NCBI RefSeq assembly: GCF_007743815.1
Contig: NZ_CP036265.1
Span: forward strand, 248,001-312,000
DNA length: 64,000 nucleotides
Direction of reading: 5' to 3'
Origin: Alienimonas californiensis
GTDB lineage: Bacteria > Planctomycetota > Planctomycetia > Planctomycetales > Planctomycetaceae
A program made the position numbers and the translations under genes. Position 1 is the stretch's first letter; each line of letters starts with the position of its first letter. Positions 15,784-23,547 of this stretch are shown one piece after another. The notes beneath the pieces are model-generated. The model saw only the letters and a program-made list of their open reading frames with translations, was not told the origin of the DNA and searched no databases.

Positions 15784-16800
15784 ATGACACCCACTTCCGC
15801 TTTTCCTGCCGCACGCACACCCGAACTGCCGCTCGGGCGGAGGGCAGCACTGTGCCTGTTGCTGATCGCCGCCTCAGTCGTCGGGCTGGAATTCTTTTGG
15901 CGGTCACGCGGCTGGGGACCGGGCGTGTCCGACACCTGGGCATTGCGGGCGTGGTTTCTGACTCAGGCGGAAGGCATCCGACCCGACGGCGTTGTGACGC
16001 TCGGCACGTCCAGAATGGCCAGCGGGTTCGACACTGAGGTCTTCAGGCGAAGGTTCCCGAACACGCGCCTCGTTAACGTGTCCCTCCCGGCGCTACAGCC
16101 GACGGCCTTTGCTGAGCACCTATCGGACAACGGTTTTGCCGGGCTACTCATAATTGACGTGCAGAGCTTTCATTTTCAGAGCAGCAGAATGAACAAAGGC
16201 CTTGCAGAATTAGACCAGACGTTAGAGGTTTCGACCCTCGAAGCGTGGAACGCGCGGCTCTCTTCATACGGCCAAAGCGTGCTTTGTTGCACGCATATGT
16301 CGCTGGGATGGAGGAGGCTCATCGATGAGGCGATCGACCGTCGGGCACTGCCGCGACGCCCGTATCAAGCGATGCGGCGGGACCGTTATCGCCCGTCCGA
16401 CTTTCGCATCCTCGCCGCCCAGGGAGAGTTACAGGAACGTCGTCGCCGTAGTGTGCGCCGCATGTTGGCGGCGACCACAAGCACGAGCCAGGAGCGGTGG
16501 GAGGCAAACGCGGAGACGTTTGGGGCCGTGGTGAGACGAATACAGGAGCGAGGGGGGCAGGTTGTGCTGATCCGATTCCCAACTTCGGGCGAGCGTTGGA
16601 CCCACAACCAGATCGTCTACCCGAAAGCGTCTCACTGGGACCGGCTCGCCGAATTGACGGCTGCCGAAACGATTCACTTCCGTGACGTGCCGGCCCTCTC
16701 TGATTTTGAATGCCCCGACACGTCCCACCTAGACATGCGGGACGCTCCGGCTTTCACCGCCGCACTGTTAGACGAGTTAGAAAGACGAGGCATTTTGTAG
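15784..16800 (+). CDS. Membrane-anchored SGNH-like acyltransferase partner of the MBOAT protein
   Basis: 338 residues. One N-terminal hydrophobic segment (about 21-38) should anchor it with the rest in the periplasm. A GTSRM motif at about 74-78 gives a block-I serine (Ser76), and CPDTSHLDMRDAP near 310-322 supplies the Asp-x-x-His pair (Asp312, His315) of the SGNH fold. Overall similarity is low, so family membership rests on these motifs and on its place 21 bp after the MBOAT gene. In comparable pairs the SGNH protein transfers the acetyl group to the polysaccharide. The stop is only about 30 bp before an IS630 end, so any further operon genes have been separated from it. Confidence 0.68.
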   Translation: MTPTSAFPAARTPELPLGRRAALCLLLIAASVVGLEFFWRSRGWGPGVSDTWALRAWFLTQAEGIRPDGVVTLGTSRMASGFDTEVFRRRFPNTRLVNVSLPALQPTAFAEHLSDNGFAGLLIIDVQSFHFQSSRMNKGLAELDQTLEVSTLEAWNARLSSYGQSVLCCTHMSLGWRRLIDEAIDRRALPRRPYQAMRRDRYRPSDFRILAAQGELQERRRRSVRRMLAATTSTSQERWEANAETFGAVVRRIQERGGQVVLIRFPTSGERWTHNQIVYPKASHWDRLAELTAAETIHFRDVPALSDFECPDTSHLDMRDAPAFTAALLDELERRGIL

Positions 16801-16838
16801 TCGAGCAGCAACGTAGAACACTGATTCTTAGTGCAGCG

Positions 16839-17570
16839 TCAAGCGGTTACTGACGGGTAGAGACGACTCAGTTTAATTCGCGCGTCGGCCGTCGTGAACT
16901 GCCACCGGACCGTCGCCCCCGCCGCGTTGCGGGCCGCGACCCAGGCCTCGATCTCACGCCGCAGCGTCTCGATCCCGCCCAGTCGCCGGCGGCCCAGACA
17001 CTGCCGCACCATCGCGGAGAACTCGCACTCCACCACGTCGAGCCAACTGCCGTGCACCGGCGTATAAATAAACTCGACGCGGTCCGCCAGTCGCCGCGCC
17101 TCGGCGGCCGGATATCGTTCGTAGAAAGCGGACGCCGTGTGCGTGTTGAGGTTGTCGCACACGATCCGGACGACCTCGGCGTCGGGATAAACCTCGTCGC
17201 ACAACTCGCGGACGATCTCGGCGAACTCCAGCCGCCGCCGCTGCGGCCGGACCCACGCTCTGCGCCACGCCCGCAGGGGCTCGAAGGCTAAAAACGCACA
17301 GCAGAGCCCGCCCCGGACGTACTCGCAGTCCTGCCGCGCGTCGGCGCCGGGCCGCATCGGCAGCGGGTCGCGGCCCTCGCCGACCAACGCGCACGGCCGC
17401 TCGTCCAGGCCCACGACCGGCCGCTTGGGGTCGCGGGGCTCGGCATAGACGTCGAGCGTCCGCTCCATATCCGCCACGAACGCCGCGCTCCGCCCCGGCG
17501 GAATTACCCACTGCTTGACCCGGTGGGGCCGCAACACGTTTTTTTCAGCGTTTGCCGCACGGTTTCGCAA
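16839..17570 (-). CDS. IS630 transposase, C-terminal frame (orfB, DDE)
   Basis: Encodes the DDE catalytic part read after a -1 frameshift from orfA: VVGLDERP supplies the first Asp, VRIVCDNLNTHTASAF the second, and HGSWLDVVECEFSAM the final Glu. The listed start is the frame's own first Met and is probably not used alone. The stop lies about 10 bp inside the left end of the element. Confidence 0.82.
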   Translation of the reverse strand: MRNRAANAEKNVLRPHRVKQWVIPPGRSAAFVADMERTLDVYAEPRDPKRPVVGLDERPCALVGEGRDPLPMRPGADARQDCEYVRGGLCCAFLAFEPLRAWRRAWVRPQRRRLEFAEIVRELCDEVYPDAEVVRIVCDNLNTHTASAFYERYPAAEARRLADRVEFIYTPVHGSWLDVVECEFSAMVRQCLGRRRLGGIETLRREIEAWVAARNAAGATVRWQFTTADARIKLSRLYPSVTA

Positions 17571-17992
17571 CTGACGGGCCCGTCGAGCCAGCCTTCGGCG
17601 ACGCCGAGGGAGACGTAGCGGTCGGCGAGCAGCCGCACCGTCCAGGCGGCCCGGCCCGCGGGCGGCTCCGAACAGGCCAAGGCGACCAGGTGCGCCTCGG
17701 CGGCGCCGTCGATCTTGGGCTGGCGTCGCGGTCCGCCTCTGCGGACGCGCAGGGCCTGGTCGAGCCCCTCCTCGACGAACCGCTTGCGGGTCCGCGCGAC
17801 GGTGGCGGGGCTGCAGCCGACCGCGGCGGCCACGCGCTCGTCGTCCCAGGCGGGGCCGTCGTCGGAGGCGTCGGCGAGCAGCAGCGTGCGGGCGTGCCGA
17901 ATCGCCCGCGCGTGGGAGCGCCCCGTGCGGGTCAGGTCGTCGAGGCGGTCGCGCTGCGCGTCGGAGAGGGAAACGGCGTACTTGGCGGACAT
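17504..17992 (-). CDS. IS630 transposase, N-terminal frame (orfA, HTH)
   Basis: 162 residues starting at MSAKYAVSLSDAQRD. Helix-turn-helix region (RVAAAVGCSPATVARTRKRFVEEG) binds the IS ends. The frame ends just past an A7 tract (CTGAAAAAAACGTG on the minus strand near 17540), where a -1 shift joins it to the DDE-encoding frame to give VRQTLKKNVLRPHRVKQW. The same arrangement occurs in the IS630 copy at 37948. Confidence 0.85.
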   Translation of the reverse strand: MSAKYAVSLSDAQRDRLDDLTRTGRSHARAIRHARTLLLADASDDGPAWDDERVAAAVGCSPATVARTRKRFVEEGLDQALRVRRGGPRRQPKIDGAAEAHLVALACSEPPAGRAAWTVRLLADRYVSLGVAEGWLDGPVSCETVRQTLKKTCCGPTGSSSG

Positions 17993-18145
17993 GGCGGTAA
18001 AATCGGTCGAGGCGGTGCGTCCCAACCTAGCAGTAACCGCTTGACGCTGCACTTAGTACTACAGTTGCACGTTGGCCGGCGTGCGGCGACAGTTTGAGCG
18101 GCGGGGGAGTCGTTCTCAAGGATCTGAGAGGGCGTGTGAGAAGCG

Positions 18146-18541
18146 TCAGTCCAGCCTCCGGAGCATGAGGTGGATCATGGCGATTTGCACGAACGCTTCG
18201 CTGGAGGCGGTCGTGTACTCGTAGTCCTTCGACAGCCGCCGGCACTTGCCCAGCCACGCGAACGTCCGCTCCGCCACCCACCGCCGCGGCAACAGTTCCG
18301 AGCCCTTCGACTTCCGGCGGACGATCTCGACCCGCCAGAGCGTGTTCGCCGCGACCCAGCCCACGAACCGCCCGGCGTACCCGCCGTCGGCCCAGATCAG
18401 CCGCAGCCGGCCGAAGGAGGCGGTCGCCTTCGCCATGACGCGCTCGCCGCCGTCGCGGTCCTGTACGTCGGCGCCGTGCACCACGACCGCCAACAGCAAG
18501 CCTATCGTGTCCGTCAGGACGTGCCGCTTACGACCCTTCAC
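18146..18541 (-). CDS. IS5-family transposase, C-terminal frame
   Basis: 131 residues containing KGRKRHVLTDTIGLLLAVVVHGADVQDRDG, the second catalytic Asp in LIWADGGYAGRF, and the Glu in WVAERTFAWLGKCRRLSKDYE. It joins the upstream frame through the A6 tract near 18545. Together the two frames make a full-length IS5 transposase. Confidence 0.85.
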   Translation of the reverse strand: MKGRKRHVLTDTIGLLLAVVVHGADVQDRDGGERVMAKATASFGRLRLIWADGGYAGRFVGWVAANTLWRVEIVRRKSKGSELLPRRWVAERTFAWLGKCRRLSKDYEYTTASSEAFVQIAMIHLMLRRLD

Positions 18542-18923
18542 ATTTTTTCCCCGTGTCGTAGCCGCTCTCGCCGCCCCGATCGGTCGTCTTCACGCTCTGG
18601 CTGTCGATCGCCCCGGCGCTCGGCTCGGGGTTCCGGCCGGCCCGTCGGCGTACCCGCTCCCGCAGCCGGGCGTTCATCCTCTCCCACACGCCCTCGTCGC
18701 GCCACTTGCGGAAGTAGTACCAGACGGTGCCCCACGGCGGGAAATCGTGCGGCAGCAGCCGCCAGGAGCAGCCGGTGCGGTCGACGTAGAGGATCGCGCT
18801 AACGACCTCCCGCATGTCCGCCGAGCGGGGTCGCCCGCCGGGCTTGGCCTTGGGGACGTGCGGCCTGAGCCGCTCCCACTGGGCGTCGGTGAGATCGGTG
18901 GAGTAGGCGGGTCGGTCCGTCAT
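18528..18923 (-). CDS. IS5-family transposase, N-terminal frame
   Basis: 131 residues, beginning MTDRPAYSTDLTDAQWERL, the typical start of two-frame IS5 elements, with WRLLPHDFPPWGTVWYYFRKW and the first catalytic Asp in GAIDSQSVK. It ends after GYDTGKK at an A6 tract; a shift to the +1 frame is needed to continue into the second frame. Confidence 0.85.
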   Translation of the reverse strand: MTDRPAYSTDLTDAQWERLRPHVPKAKPGGRPRSADMREVVSAILYVDRTGCSWRLLPHDFPPWGTVWYYFRKWRDEGVWERMNARLRERVRRRAGRNPEPSAGAIDSQSVKTTDRGGESGYDTGKKCEGS

Positions 18924-18982
18924 ACCACGACCCTACGGGCCGCCGCCCGCCTCCTCCAGCCTTCTCACACGCTCTCTGAGGG

Positions 18983-20218
18983 GTGGCTGCGGTTCGCGTT
19001 CGGGAGGCGCTTCGGTGGGCCCGCGAGGTCGACGCCGCGGCCAGGCGGATCGGGCCGCGGTTCCGGCGGCCGGAGTTGCGGGGTCGGGCCGGGCAGTACC
19101 TGCGGGGCCTGATCAGTCGGGTCGAACGCAAGAACGGCTGGCAACTCGCCGAGGAGGTCGGCGAGTCCAAACCGACGAACCTGCAGCACTTCATCGCCCG
19201 GGCCCGCTGGGACGCCGACGCGGTGCGGGACGACCTGCGGGGCTATGTCCTCGAGCGGCTCGGCGACCGATCGAGAGCCGAAGAAGCCGTGCTGATCGTG
19301 GACGAGACCGGCTTCCTGAAGAAGGGGACCAAGTCCGTCGGCGTGAAGCGCATGTATTCAGGCACGGCCGGCCGTATCGAGAATTGCCAGATCGGCGTCT
19401 TCTTGGCCCTGCGCACTCCCCGCGGCCACGCGCTGATCGACCGGGCCCTGTACCTGCCGCAGGAGTGGGCCGAGGACGCCGAACGCCGAACCGCCGCCAA
19501 GATCCTCGCGGACGTCGAGTTCGCGACCAAACCCGCCCTGGCCTATGCGATGGTCGAGCGGGCGTTGGACGCCGGCGTCCCCTGCGGCTGGGCGACCGCG
19601 GACGAGGCCTACGGCGGGGATTATCGGTTCCGGCGGCTGCTGGAAGATCGCGGCGTGGGCTACGTCGTCGCGGTCTCCAGGGCGCAGCGGCTGTGGACGC
19701 CGGACCTGCAGCAGTTGAAGGTCGAAGAGTACGTGCGGGAGTTCGCCGGCGACTCCGACGGCGAGGCTTGGGAGGAGCTGTCCTGCGGCTTCGGGACGAA
19801 GGGGGAGCGACGCTACCGCTGGGCGGCACTGCGGCACAGCGCGCCGCTGGAGCGGGAAGACGGTGTCGTCTTTCGCAGGGCGTTGTTGGTCCGCGAAAGC
19901 CTCGGCGCGTCCGAGACGGGCGTTTGCGAGCGGGCCTATTATTTCACCTGCGCCCCGGAGGGAACGACGCTGCAAAAGCTGGCCGAGATCGCCGGCAGCC
20001 GCTGGGCGATCGAGGAGTGCTTCGAGCAGGCCAAGCAGGAGACGGGGCTGGACGAGGACGAGGTCCGGAGTTGGGACGGCTGGCATCGGCACGTGACGCT
20101 GTCGATGCTGGCGCACGCCACCTTGGCGGCGATTCGGGCCAAGGCCGCGGACGCCCCCAAAAAACGGACGAGAAAGCGAACGAAGCCGCCTGCGACAATG
20201 CGGGCGACAACGACCTGA
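18983..20218 (+). CDS. IS701-family transposase (first frame; C-terminus continues in the -1 frame)
   Basis: 411 residues from GTG 18983, which lies only two bases after the nested IS5 target duplication, so a few N-terminal residues may be missing. Conserved blocks include RFRRPELRGRAGQYLRGLIS, VERKNGWQLAE, LIVDETGFLKKGTKSVGV (first Asp), GWATADEAYGGD (second Asp) and RWAIEECFEQAKQETGLDEDE (Glu). The family C-terminus (LIPLTVPEIRRVL ... WSRWRRRHQ) is encoded from about 20165 to 20400 in the -1 frame. The change occurs at CCCCCAAAAAACGG near 20156, a plausible -1 slip site; otherwise it is a frameshift mutation. The second-frame stop at 20398-20400 falls inside the right inverted repeat. Confidence 0.8.
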   Translation: MAAVRVREALRWAREVDAAARRIGPRFRRPELRGRAGQYLRGLISRVERKNGWQLAEEVGESKPTNLQHFIARARWDADAVRDDLRGYVLERLGDRSRAEEAVLIVDETGFLKKGTKSVGVKRMYSGTAGRIENCQIGVFLALRTPRGHALIDRALYLPQEWAEDAERRTAAKILADVEFATKPALAYAMVERALDAGVPCGWATADEAYGGDYRFRRLLEDRGVGYVVAVSRAQRLWTPDLQQLKVEEYVREFAGDSDGEAWEELSCGFGTKGERRYRWAALRHSAPLEREDGVVFRRALLVRESLGASETGVCERAYYFTCAPEGTTLQKLAEIAGSRWAIEECFEQAKQETGLDEDEVRSWDGWHRHVTLSMLAHATLAAIRAKAADAPKKRTRKRTKPPATMRATTT

Positions 20219-20418
20219 TCCCACTGACGGTTCCCGAAATCCGTCGCGTGCTGGTGAGATTAATCTTCGGCCGCAGGCGCTGCGACGAGGCCGTTCTGGC
20301 GTGGTCGCGGTGGCGCCGGCGGCATCAATACGCCGCCATGCTCTGCCACTACAAAGCCCGCGGCCATACCGCTCCCCGGGTCACTGACGTGCAACTGTAG
20401 TGCTAAAGCGAACCGCGA

Positions 20419-21031
20419 TCAGGCGTAGCGTGTATAGCCGCAGTGGCGGAGATAGTTCCGGCACTCGGACGGCGGAAAGCGGTCGAGCAGTTCGCCGATG
20501 CGGCGCCACAGCCCCTCGACCGTCCGCTCGCCCGCGGCCCGGATCAGACGCTTGAGCTTGCTGAACAGCAGTTCGATCGGGTTCAGGTCGGGGCTGTACG
20601 GCGGCAGGTACCGCGCCTTCGCACCGACGGCCCGGATCGCCTCCGCCACGCCCGCCACCTTGTGGGCGGAGAGGTTGTCCATCACCACCACGTCGCCGCG
20701 GCGCAGGACCGGGCACAGGTGTTGCCGGACCCACGCCAGAAACAGCGGCCCGTCGATCGCCCCGTCGACGACCAGCGGGGCGACCGGACCGTCGGCCCGC
20801 AACCCGCATAAAAACGTCGTGGTGCGCCAGTGGCCGTGCGGCACGGACGCCAGCAGCCGGCGTCCCCGCGGCGCCCAGCCGCGGGTCGGGGTCATGTTCG
20901 TCTTGGCCCACGTCTCGTCCAGAAAGACCAGCCGCCCGGCCCGGAAGCCGCCGCGGGCCCGCCGCCAACGCCGCCGGGCGTCGGCGACGTCGGGGCGGGT
21001 TTGCTCGCAGGCGATCAGCGTCTTTTTTTGT
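20419..21031 (-). CDS. IS630 transposase copy B, C-terminal frame (DDE)
   Basis: Reads from the slip site as KTLIACEQTRPDVADARRRW, then LVFLDETWAKTNM (first Asp), VVVMDNLSAHK (second Asp) and SPDLNPIELLFSKLK (Glu). All three catalytic acids are present, so the element may still be active. No good start codon lies at the slip site; the first Met is at 20895. Confidence 0.8.
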
Positions 21032-21359
21032 AGCGAAAGCCGAGCCGGCGGAGTTCTCGCCGCAGCGTCTCCGCCGAGCAGCCCAGGCCCAGATCGGCCT
21101 TCAGCTGCCGCACGGTGCGGTCGGTTCGGGCGTTCATCGCCGCGACGATCTCCGCCTCCCGGCCGGCCAGAACCCGCGTCCGTCCCGGCGCGGTCCGGGC
21201 GGCGGGGACCTCGCTGACGCCGCTCTCCCGGCGTCGCTGGACCAGTCGCCGCACCCAGGCGGGACTGACGGCGAAACGGTCGGCCACGACCTTCGTCGGC
21301 TCGCCGGCGTCGCGGGCGGCCAAGACGCGTTCCCTCAGGTCCTCCGAATACGCACGCAC
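21015..21359 (-). CDS. IS630 transposase copy B, N-terminal frame
   Basis: Starts at GTG 21359 (VRAYSEDLRERVLAARDAGE, the usual IS630 beginning) and contains the HTH ADRFAVSPAWVRRLVQRRRE. It ends RYKKRR at an A7 tract (21022-21028); a -1 slip continues into KTLIACEQTRPDV of the DDE frame. Confidence 0.83.
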   Translation of the reverse strand: MRAYSEDLRERVLAARDAGEPTKVVADRFAVSPAWVRRLVQRRRESGVSEVPAARTAPGRTRVLAGREAEIVAAMNARTDRTVRQLKADLGLGCSAETLRRELRRLGFRYKKRR

Positions 21360-21552
21360 CGACTCGACTCCGTGAGCGGGATGGACGCCGACATTTTGCC
21401 GTCGCCCCATCCGCTACGCCACACCTGGGTTTGCTCTAGCAAGTCGACAGCATGCTCGAACATTCTCTCTCGCATCTTATTGCCCAGAGGCGGGCAGCAA
21501 CGCCGAAGACACTTTGCAGCCCACGTCCGCAGAGAATGAGCGACGCTAACTA

Positions 21553-22749
21553 GTGTCCCGAGTTAGAAGTTCGCAGCTACTTTCCCGGCGGCCGGGACGG
21601 ATAATGGGCGATCGCGAAGCCCGAAGGAGGTTGCGATGCCATGGCGTGAACCGATGGAGATCACGGCGGAGGAACGGGCGGCGTTGGAACGCTGGGCCCG
21701 TCGGCCGAAGACCGCCCAGGCGCTGGCGCTGCGCAGCCGGATCGTGCTGGCCTGCTCGGATCCGGCACGCACCGGACGCCGGCAGACCGACGTCGCCGTC
21801 GCCAAGGATTTGGGCGTGACCAACACGACCGTCCACAAGTGGCGCACCCGGTTTGAGGTCGACCGGCTCGACGGCCTCTCCGACGAACCCCGCTGCGGGG
21901 CCCCCCGCAGAATCACCGACGAGCAGGTGGAGGCGGTCGTCACGCGGACGCTGGAGTCGACGCCGGAGAACGCCACGCACTGGAGCACCCGCGGGATGGC
22001 GACGGCGTCTGGCCTGTCGCAGACGGCCGTCTCGCGGACCTGGCGGGCGTTCGGCCTGAAGCCCCACCTGTCGGAGACGTTTAAGCTCTCCAAGGACCCG
22101 CAGTTCGTGGAGAAGGTCCGCGACGTCGTTGGCCTGTACCTTGCGCCGCCGCAACACGCGATCGTGCTCTCGGTCGACGAGAAGAGCCAGTGTCAGGCGC
22201 TCGAGCGTTCGGCGCCGGTCGAGCCGGTGCGGCCCGGGCGGCCGGAGTCGCACACGCACGATTACGTCCGGCACGGGACGACGAGCCTGTTCTCGGCGTT
22301 GAACGTGGCCACCGGCGAGGTCGTCGGCAAGTGCATGCGGCGCCACCGCAGCGCGGAGTTCGTGCGGTTCCTCAATCCAGCTCGACGCGGCGATTCCCCG
22401 AACGGACGCGGAGGGCGAGGCCGTCGAACTGCACGTGATCATGGACAATTACGCCACGCACAAGACCGACCGGGTGCGGCGGTGGTTTGCCAAGCGGCCG
22501 CGGTCTCACGGGCGCTTCACGCCGACCGGAGCCTCGTGGATCAACCAGGTCGAGCGGTTCTTCTCGGAACTGACGACCAAACGGCTGCGGCGGGGCGTGT
22601 TCAAAAGCGTGCCGGCGTTGGAGCGGGCGATCAACGACTACGTCGCCCAACACAACCGGAACGCCAAGCCGTTCGTGTGGACGGCCGACGCCGATTTAAT
22701 CCTCGACCGCGTCCGCAGAAAATGCGAACGAACTTCCAACTCAGGACAC
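21553..22749 (+). mobile_element. IS630-family element, copy C, with TA target duplication
   Basis: Inverted ends of about 23 bp start GTGTCCCGAGTTAGAAGTTC at 21553; the right end reads GTGTCCTGAGTTGGAAGTTC on the complement, ending at 22749. TA at 21551-21552 and 22750-22751 is the duplicated target. The 112 bp between copy B and this copy holds no recognisable gene. Confidence 0.88.
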
Positions 22750-22752
22750 TAG
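21636..22752 (+). pseudogene. IS630 transposase copy C, broken by a one-base frameshift
   Basis: Preceded by GAAGGAGG, it begins MPWREPMEITAEERAALERW and keeps the HTH and first Asp (IVLSVDEKSQCQALER) in one frame. At about 22375 an extra C shifts the frame: the expected QLDAAIPRTDAEGEAVELHV and MDNYATHKTDRVRRW (second Asp) and NQVERFFSELTTKRLRRG (Glu) lie in the next frame, ending at 22752. The stop codon uses the TA of the target duplication. There is no A-tract at the junction, so this is a mutation or sequence error rather than programmed slippage. Confidence 0.8.
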
Positions 22753-22758
22753 AGGTGC

Positions 22759-23547
22759 TTGAGGAAGAGCGACCGATTGCGGTTTGGGTTCCTGCTTGAA
22801 GCGGGGGGGGCGAACGTGGAAGATCAGCAGCCCGCCCCGCGCACCAATGTCGCGGCCCCTCCCCCACCGCCCCGCCAACCTGTGTCCGCTCGCCATTGCT
22901 CGCGCCGTCGAACGTGGATCGCAGTGTTGGTTGCGTTGTGGTTCGTTCCGGCCTCCGCGGAATCCGCTGCGGCCGGACCGGTTATTTCCCTCTTCCGCTC
23001 GATCGAGCGGGATCTGGGACGCTTGCGTCCATTTCAGCCGGACGTCGTCGTCTGCCCCCCTCAGCAGATCACGTTCGGTCCCGTCCCGCCGATCATGTGC
23101 TGCGTGCCGCTCTCGTCGATCGACGGGGCCGCGACGACGGGTGATGAAGCCGCCGGCGCCACAGAATCGGCCGCGGGCTTTGCGGGTGGAGCGTCCGCCG
23201 CCGCAGGCGGCGGCGTGATGAGCGGAACCGGCGTGGTCGGCACGTTCGGTTCGACGATGGGCTCCCTCGGAGTGCCGGGCGGAGGCGGTCTCGCCGGCGG
23301 CGGCGCCGGGGCGGGCGGATTCGGAGGCGGGGCGGGCGGCTTCGGCGGGGCCGGGGTCGCGGCGTTCGGTCCCGCCTCCTTCTCGGGCGATCCCGGCGGC
23401 GGCTCACCGGGACCAGGAGATCCGCCGCTGACAGTTCACCCGACCCCGGAGCCGACCTCCGTCGCATTGGCGACGCTCTGGGGCATCGGCCTGCTGGCCG
23501 GGAAGGGACGGCGTTTCAGGGATCTGGCGGTCACGCGCGGCCAATAA
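22759..23547 (+). CDS. Gly-rich secreted protein with PEP-CTERM-like anchor
   Basis: 262 residues from TTG 22759; GTG 22816 (after a G-rich stretch) is an equally likely start. A signal segment, RRRTWIAVLVALWFVPASA, precedes a secreted part with a Cys-containing stretch (VVVCPPQQITFGPVPPIMCC) and a long Gly/Ala/Phe-rich repeat region near 140-225. The C-terminus is a PEP-CTERM-type sorting signal: PTPEPTSVALATLWGIGLL, then a basic KGRRFR. An exosortase would cut this and attach the protein outside the cell. The IS630 copy C right end is eight bases upstream, so the native promoter or N-terminus may have been displaced. Its TAA overlaps the ATG of the next gene (TAATG). Confidence 0.62.
   Translation: MRKSDRLRFGFLLEAGGANVEDQQPAPRTNVAAPPPPPRQPVSARHCSRRRTWIAVLVALWFVPASAESAAAGPVISLFRSIERDLGRLRPFQPDVVVCPPQQITFGPVPPIMCCVPLSSIDGAATTGDEAAGATESAAGFAGGASAAAGGGVMSGTGVVGTFGSTMGSLGVPGGGGLAGGGAGAGGFGGGAGGFGGAGVAAFGPASFSGDPGGGSPGPGDPPLTVHPTPEPTSVALATLWGIGLLAGKGRRFRDLAVTRGQ

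Larger units (their letters stand above)
16829..18055 (-). mobile_element. IS630-family element, copy A
   Basis: Ends are matching inverted repeats: TAGTGCAGCGTCAAGCGGTT at 16829 and its complement ending at 18055, about 24 bp with one extra base at the right end. TA dinucleotides flank the ends, as expected for IS630/Tc1-type TA targeting. It carries two overlapping transposase frames. The right end directly abuts the IS701 element. Confidence 0.85.
18129..18975 (-). mobile_element. IS5-family element nested in IS701
   Basis: 15-bp terminal inverted repeats AGGGCGTGTGAGAAG (18129) and AGAGCGTGTGAGAAG (complement, ending 18975) match at 14 of 15 positions. Perfect 5-bp direct repeats CTGAG flank it at 18124-18128 and 18976-18980, showing a discrete insertion event. 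It carries two overlapping transposase frames. Confidence 0.88.
18057..20402 (+). mobile_element. IS701-family element interrupted by a nested IS5
   Basis: Perfect 15-bp inverted repeats ACTACAGTTGCACGT at 18058-18072 and 20387-20401. YTAR-like tetranucleotides flank it (TTAG left, CTAA right) but are not identical, so no clean target duplication remains. The left end abuts IS630 copy A and the right end abuts IS630 copy B. An 847-bp IS5-family element is inserted between its left end and its transposase. Confidence 0.8.
20406..21436 (-). mobile_element. IS630-family element, copy B
   Basis: Short inverted ends AAGCGAACC (20406) and GAGCAAACC (complement, ending 21436), each bordered by TA (20404-20405 and 21437-21438). 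The left end is only three bases from the IS701 right repeat. Two overlapping transposase frames are present, different in sequence from copy A. Confidence 0.8.

Noticed and set aside
18057-20402. Simple IS701 target-site duplication
   Set aside because: Flanks TTAG and CTAA fit the YTAR target rule but are not identical direct repeats.
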